A stretch of DNA of 64,000 nucleotides, from positions 1,674,001 to 1,738,000 of the forward strand of contig OZ241987.1 of NCBI GenBank assembly GCA_965204395.1, written 5' to 3'. Every line of letters begins with the position of its first letter. Positions within the stretch are counted from its first letter, which is position 1. A model generated the notes under the pieces. It was not told where the DNA came from. It saw only the letters and a program-made list of their open reading frames with translations, and ran no database searches. Source of the stretch: Bin87 sp965204395 (lineage in GTDB: Bacteria > Chloroflexota > Dehalococcoidia > Lucifugimonadales > UBA3495). Of the stretch, positions 60,538-64,000 are shown one piece after another. Position numbers and translations under genes: made by a program.

Positions 60538-60825
60538 GTGCCCAGAATAGCCAACGTCAAAGCTCGCGAGTTGATCCGTTTGCTGCGTCGTATGAGGTTC
60601 ATCCAGAGCAACCGGGATCACGTGTATTTCCACCGCGAGTGGCTGAATTTATCGGCGATGGTCTCGCATGGCGACAGGGACATTGGCGCCGCATTGATGG
60701 GTGATATAGCAATCAAGCAACTCAAAATGAACAACGCCGACGAGTTTCGTGCGGCGCTGCGGGGCGATATTCCGCGCAGGTACCTGGACCCCGACGCGCC
60801 CTGGGATGGGCAACCACTGGATTAG
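60538..60825 (+). CDS. hicA: HicA-type mRNA interferase toxin, module 2
   Basis: 95 residues from GTG 60538, 2 nt after the hicB stop. It opens like module 1 (PRIANVKARELIRLLRRMRF) but has IQSNRDHVYFHREWLNLSAM in the catalytic region, with the His shifted to an R-D-H context. The C-terminal 20 residues differ from module 1 by one or two positions, whereas the middle is only half identical, again a conserved tail with a changed body. Confidence 0.82.
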   Translation: MPRIANVKARELIRLLRRMRFIQSNRDHVYFHREWLNLSAMVSHGDRDIGAALMGDIAIKQLKMNNADEFRAALRGDIPRRYLDPDAPWDGQPLD

Positions 60826-60855
60826 AAGGCCACGATTGGATTAGAGGGCTACAAT

Positions 60856-61185
60856 ATGACCGCACAACTGGAAATAACGCCCGAAGCTGCCCAAATGATC
60901 CGGAACAAGGGCGGGCGAGCAGTCATTGACCTGCTCTGCTGGAAGGGTTGAACCGGAGAGTCGGTGGAGGTATCGGTCGATACCAACGTGCGGCGGCGGC
61001 GCAACCTGGACACCTACGAGAGCGCGGAGCAGGACGATATTGAGTTGCTGCTGGCGCCGGGAATTGCAGACTATGCCGAACGGGTGGATTTGTCGGTGAG
61101 CAAGTTCCTGCTGTTCCGGAGCCTGAAGGCGACTATCGCGCTGCCGGACGGGATCACGCTGGGTCGGCGGGCATCGCTGGTCTAG
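60856..61185 (+). CDS. Probable selenoprotein (HesB-like / CC-Se motif family), TGA at 60949-60951
   Basis: One frame runs from ATG 60856 (after GAGGGCTACAAT) to TAG 61183 with a single in-frame TGA at codon 32. Before it: MTAQLEITPEAAQMIRNKGG and RAVIDLLCWKG; after it: TGESVEVSVDTNVRRRRNLD, IELLLAPGIADYAERVDLSV and SKFLLFRSLKATIALPDGIT. The protein would have 109 residues. Both sides have normal codon use, and only together do they make a sensible small domain. A hairpin with GGTC loop follows at 60969-60984. The opening 'ITPEAA..I..KGG..vid' and the Cys-rich spot at codons 28-32 resemble the HesB-like selenoproteins annotated as the CC/Se motif family. Read-through as a degraded Cys codon is the alternative. 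It converges with a Uma2 gene, sharing CTAG at the stops. Confidence 0.65.
60969..60984 (+). promoter_or_regulatory. Bacterial SECIS-like hairpin
   Basis: GGTATC-GGTC-GATACC: a perfect 6-bp stem with a GGTC loop, starting 17 nt and with its loop 23 nt after the TGA. SelB-binding hairpins of formate dehydrogenase mRNAs have the same GGUC apical loop at a similar distance. No bulged U is seen in the stem. Confidence 0.6.
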
Positions 61186-61772
61186 GTTTGGCCGGTTTGT
61201 GAGGCGATGGCCGGCAGCAGGTCGGCGACCCGGCAGGTGAAGCCAGGCAGGTAGTCGCCGCCGTCGATGGTGTCAGCGTCGGTCAGGATCAGTGGCGGCG
61301 TGTCGGAGGTGTGGACGGTGAGGGTGCGGGCGTCGATGTCGATTACCCATACGGCCCTACCGCCGGCGTTGAGATATTCCTCAATCTTCTGCGCGATCTG
61401 CGCTGGCGTGTTGCTTTCCGACAGGATTTCCACCGCGAGGTCGGGCGCGCCGTTGTAGAGCATGCCCGCAAGTTCGGGCCGGTCCAGACGTTCGGTGGAC
61501 ACGAAGGATACGTCAGGCATCCGTGAGGTGGCGGGGGAGTTGGGGCCGGTCACGTAGCCGCGGTTGCTGGTGTACACCTCGCCCAAATCGTGCTGGTCGG
61601 CATGAGTATCCATGTAACGAGTTACCCTTGCCGCAGTTCTTTCGTGTTCTCTGGACGCTGTCATCAGCCCGATCAAAACTCCTTTGACCAATTCATAACG
61701 GGGATGCTTGGGCAGCGCGGCGTACTCTTCCAGCGTCACGGGCGGTGCGGCAGTGATATTTTGCGTCGTCAT
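61182..61772 (-). CDS. Uma2 family (DUF820) putative endonuclease, paralogue 1
   Basis: About 196 residues from ATG 61772 (GGAGG upstream). Uma2 blocks: VTLEEYAALPKHPRYELVKG, GAPDLAVEILSESNTPAQIA and QKIEEYLNAGGRAVWVIDID, giving the D-x(n)-E-x-W-like PD-(D/E)xK core (Asp of APDL, Glu of VEI, and a conserved W-V-I-D). The cellular role of Uma2 proteins is not known; they are often present in many copies in cyanobacteria and Chloroflexota. Its C-terminus diverges slightly from the two other copies (ACRVADLLPAIASQTGQT-type end). Confidence 0.85.
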   Translation of the reverse strand: MTTQNITAAPPVTLEEYAALPKHPRYELVKGVLIGLMTASREHERTAARVTRYMDTHADQHDLGEVYTSNRGYVTGPNSPATSRMPDVSFVSTERLDRPELAGMLYNGAPDLAVEILSESNTPAQIAQKIEEYLNAGGRAVWVIDIDARTLTVHTSDTPPLILTDADTIDGGDYLPGFTCRVADLLPAIASQTGQT

Positions 61773-61788
61773 GGTGGTACCTCCGGGA

Positions 61789-62358
61789 TCACTGGGCCGG
61801 CAGCAGGTTGGCGACGGGGCAGGAGAAGCCGGGTAGGTAGTCGCCGCCATCGATGGTGTCAGCGTCGGTCAGGATCAGTGGCGGCGTGTCTGAGGTGTGG
61901 ACGGTGAGGGTGCGGGCGTCGATGTCGATTACCCATACGGCCCTACCGCCGGCGTTGAGATATTCCTCAATCTTCTGCGCGATCTGCGCTGGGGTGTTGC
62001 TTTCTGACAGGATTTCCACCGCGAGGTCGGGCGCGCCGTTGTAGAGCATTCCAGCCAAATCCGGCTGATCCAAGCGCGCATTAGACACAAATGACACGTC
62101 GGGCATGCGGGAGGTTGCTGGTGAGTCGGGGCCGGTGACGTAGCCGCGGTTGCTGGTATAAACCCGCCCCAACCTGTTGGGGAAAACGTGGGCAGACATG
62201 TGCCAGTTGACAAGTGAACCGGTATGTTCGTGCTCTTCCGAGGCTACCATCAGCTCAACCAGGACTCCCTTGACCAACTCGTAGCGGGGATGCATCGACA
62301 GTGTGACGTACTCTTCCAGCGCCATGGGCGGCGCGACGGCCATGTTACGGGTCGTCAT
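61789..62358 (-). CDS. Uma2 family (DUF820) putative endonuclease, paralogue 2
   Basis: About 189 residues from ATG 62358 with GGAGG upstream. Body: MALEEYVTLSMHPRYELVKG, VLVELMVASEEHEHTGSLVN and the shared tract GAPDLAVEILSESNTPAQIA. Over about 250 nt at the 3' end it is nearly identical in DNA sequence to paralogue 1, while the 5' parts differ. The gap to paralogue 1 is 16 nt, so the three genes form one operon. Confidence 0.85.
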   Translation of the reverse strand: MTTRNMAVAPPMALEEYVTLSMHPRYELVKGVLVELMVASEEHEHTGSLVNWHMSAHVFPNRLGRVYTSNRGYVTGPDSPATSRMPDVSFVSNARLDQPDLAGMLYNGAPDLAVEILSESNTPAQIAQKIEEYLNAGGRAVWVIDIDARTLTVHTSDTPPLILTDADTIDGGDYLPGFSCPVANLLPAQ

Positions 62359-62374
62359 GGTGGGACCTCCGGGA

Positions 62375-62947
62375 TCACTGGGCCGGCAGCAGGTTGGCGA
62401 CGGGGCAGGAGAAGCCGGGTAGGTAGTCGCCGCCGTCGATGGTGTCGGCATCGGTCAGGATCAGTGGCGGCGTGTCGGAGGTGTGGATGGTGAGGGTTCG
62501 GGCGTCGATGTCGATGACCCAGACTGCTTTGCCGTCGGCGTTGAGATATTCCAGCGTTTTCTGTGGTAGCTCCAAGTCGGAATCAAAGCCTGAAAGAATC
62601 TCAACTGCGAGATCGGGGGCACCGTCGAAAAACATCCCGTGCAAGTCCTTTCGCTTTTCCCGTTCCGCGGAGATGTAGGATATGTCGGCATTGCGGCAGG
62701 TGGAAGGTGCCTGTTTGATGGTTACGTAACCGTAGTTGCTCTCCAGCACGGACCCCAAACGGTTTGGAAATACATGCTGGCCTAGCCGCATACCAACCAA
62801 TGCGCACGTGTGTTCATGGGCTGCTGTCTCTGCCATTGGCAACTCTACAAGCATGCCGGATACCAGTTCGTAGCGGGGTCTCTCCGGGAATTTTGCAAAC
62901 TCTTCCAGAGTTACAAAACGGCTCCCGGTTGTAATCTTGGTGGTCAT
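62375..62947 (-). CDS. Uma2 family (DUF820) putative endonuclease, paralogue 3
   Basis: 190 residues from ATG 62947. The N-terminal two thirds are clearly different from the other two (FAKFPERPRYELVSGMLVEL, SDLELPQKTLEYLNADGKAV), but the last 50 residues (IDIDARTLTIHTSDTPPLIL and the rest) are almost identical to paralogue 2 in protein and DNA. The change from diverged to identical sequence is abrupt. The gene is the first of the three Uma2 genes on the minus strand. Confidence 0.85.
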   Translation of the reverse strand: MTTKITTGSRFVTLEEFAKFPERPRYELVSGMLVELPMAETAAHEHTCALVGMRLGQHVFPNRLGSVLESNYGYVTIKQAPSTCRNADISYISAEREKRKDLHGMFFDGAPDLAVEILSGFDSDLELPQKTLEYLNADGKAVWVIDIDARTLTIHTSDTPPLILTDADTIDGGDYLPGFSCPVANLLPAQ

Positions 62948-62979
62948 AATAGGACTTCCGTGGTGGGATGCTCATTGAG

Positions 62980-64000
62980 CTACCGGGCGTAGCGGAAGCC
63001 GCCGGTGGGGGTTCGGGCGCAGTTGAGGCGGCGGTTGAGGTGCAACCCCTCCAGCACGAACTCCACCGCGGACGCCTGCACCTCCGGGCGTTGGTCGTCG
63101 CCAGTGAGGAGCGACACGACCGCTGAGAGGCCGTCGACGTTGGCAAGAGCGGATGCGTAGGAAGCGGATGGCACGTCGCTGCCGGTTTCAACGGCGTTGC
63201 CCAGGTCAAAGGACATCACGATGTCTTCCAGGTCCTCCACGTTGCAGTAGCGGGTGAATATGGCCAGCGTGGCGCGTTTGGTTAGGTCTTCCACCAGCCG
63301 GTCCTCGCGTCCTTCGCCGAAGGTTTCCATCTCGATTTTGCCGCCCAGGGACGCGAGGAGGAACGGCAGGTCGCTGACGCGAGGGCAGGCGATGGACTCG
63401 CCCAACCGGATGCTACGGCGCAGGGCGTTGCTGATCAGGGTCTCGTAATTGCTGATTGATACGCGCACGCTGACGCCGGAGCGCTGGTTGATTTCGTTGC
63501 TGCCCCGCGCACGGGCGGTCACTTCGGCCACGATCTCGGTCATGAAGGACGGGACGTATACCTTGTCCTCATCAGGAAACAGGTTGCGCTCCTGCTCCAT
63601 GATGTCGATCTCTTCCTCGATGGTGCGCGGGTAGTGGGTGTGAATCTGGGCGCCGTAGCGGTCCTTGAGGGGCGTGACGATGCGGCCGCGGTTGGTGTAG
63701 TCCTCGGGGTTGGCGGTGGCGACGACGAATACGTCCAGGGGCATGCGGATGCGGTAGCCCTTGATCTGGACGTCGCGTTCCTCCATGAGGTTGAAAAGGC
63801 CCACCTGGATGCGCTCGGCCAGGTCGGGAAGCTCGTTGATGCAGAATATTCCCCGGTTGGTACGGGGCACGAGGCCGTAGTGGATGGCAGTCTCGTCGGA
63901 CAGGTGACGGCCCTCGGCGACCTTGATGGGGTCGATCTCGCCGATGAGGTCGGCGATGGATATGTCGGGGGTAGCCAGCTTTTCGGAGTATCGGAGGTCG
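62980..64000 (-). CDS. Magnesium-chelatase-like AAA+ ATPase (5' end outside window)
   Basis: The frame is open from the right edge to TGA/TAG at 62980, at least 340 codons. Visible parts: DISIADLIGEIDPIKVAEGR, VPRTNRGIFCINELPDLAER (Walker B-like strand followed by the N-E-L-P-D of this group), VFVVATANPEDYTNRGRIVT (sensor 1 with Asn) and PLKDRYGAQIHTHYPRTIEE (Arg finger region), then a lid domain with RSGVSVRVSISNYETLISNA. This fits the ChlI/MoxR side of AAA+ proteins, such as the 'magnesium chelatase/sigma-54-interacting' ATPases that act with von Willebrand-domain partners. Walker A lies outside the window. Confidence 0.8.
   Translation of the reverse strand, partial: DLRYSEKLATPDISIADLIGEIDPIKVAEGRHLSDETAIHYGLVPRTNRGIFCINELPDLAERIQVGLFNLMEERDVQIKGYRIRMPLDVFVVATANPEDYTNRGRIVTPLKDRYGAQIHTHYPRTIEEEIDIMEQERNLFPDEDKVYVPSFMTEIVAEVTARARGSNEINQRSGVSVRVSISNYETLISNALRRSIRLGESIACPRVSDLPFLLASLGGKIEMETFGEGREDRLVEDLTKRATLAIFTRYCNVEDLEDIVMSFDLGNAVETGSDVPSASYASALANVDGLSAVVSLLTGDDQRPEVQASAVEFVLEGLHLNRRLNCARTPTGGFRYAR

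Overview
This is high-GC chromosomal DNA from a bacterium that is most likely an uncultivated member of Chloroflexota, of SAR202/Dehalococcoidia type. That placement is an inference from gene content: an alternative complex III respiratory operon beside cytochrome c maturation genes, together with a luciferase-like oxidoreductase, a GMC oxidoreductase, an acyl-CoA dehydrogenase and many toxin-antitoxin (TA) and insertion sequence (IS) genes. There is no rRNA, tRNA or CRISPR array in the window.

Layout. 1-4.3 kb (minus): cytochrome c maturation genes (ccmH, ccmF, a small CcmI-like protein, a coiled-coil membrane protein and a secreted beta-rich protein running off the left edge). 4.3-5.1 kb: a PIN-type TA pair. 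5.2-14.05 kb (minus): an alternative complex III operon with an extra small membrane gene at its head, ActB split into two polypeptides and ActD duplicated; its promoter can be read at 14.15-14.18 kb. The Ccm genes would attach haem to the ActA and ActE cytochromes. 14.5-26.2 kb: an IS graveyard. A truncated peptide-binding lipoprotein and a truncated retropepsin-like protein flank IS701-like, IS110, IS1182, IS630-fragment, ISAs1 and IS256 elements, with a frameshifted ParB-like gene and a frameshifted unknown gene between them. 26.3-35.4 kb: GMC oxidoreductase, a one-polypeptide restriction-modification enzyme, a TA pair, family-5 uracil-DNA glycosylase, an alpha/beta hydrolase, two tiny membrane proteins and an LLM flavin oxidoreductase. 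35.5-38.2 kb: a palindromic repeat, two small genes and a second IS1182 copy. 38.4-50.7 kb: a P-loop-like protein, a branched-chain-type binding protein, an A-type Fe-S carrier next to ygfZ, TA genes, pyrE, nadD, obgE, a polysaccharide deacetylase, an ATPase/DUF4276 pair and a haem-binding protein. 51-55 kb: a large SMC-like ATPase gene split in its Walker B motif by an IS630. 55.2-64 kb: acyl-CoA dehydrogenase, a HIT protein, a GmrSD-like restriction enzyme, an HD phosphohydrolase, two diverged hicBA modules, a probable selenoprotein, three Uma2 paralogues and an AAA+ ATPase running off the right edge.

Three results stand out. (1) At 60856-61185 one reading frame crosses an in-frame TGA that is followed 23 nt later by a hairpin with a GGTC apical loop. 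This is the layout of a bacterial SECIS element, so the gene is probably a selenoprotein of about 109 residues. (2) A short perfect palindrome, GTCCGCC-N3-GGCGGAC, occurs at least seven times, always inside transposase genes of three unrelated IS families. Removing its 17 bases exactly restores the frame in both IS1182 copies. (3) At udg, pyrE and the HD-domain gene, small TA-type genes lie between the intact gene and a diverged second copy of that gene's own 3' end. This points to a shared route by which small cassettes are gained or duplicated at gene tails.
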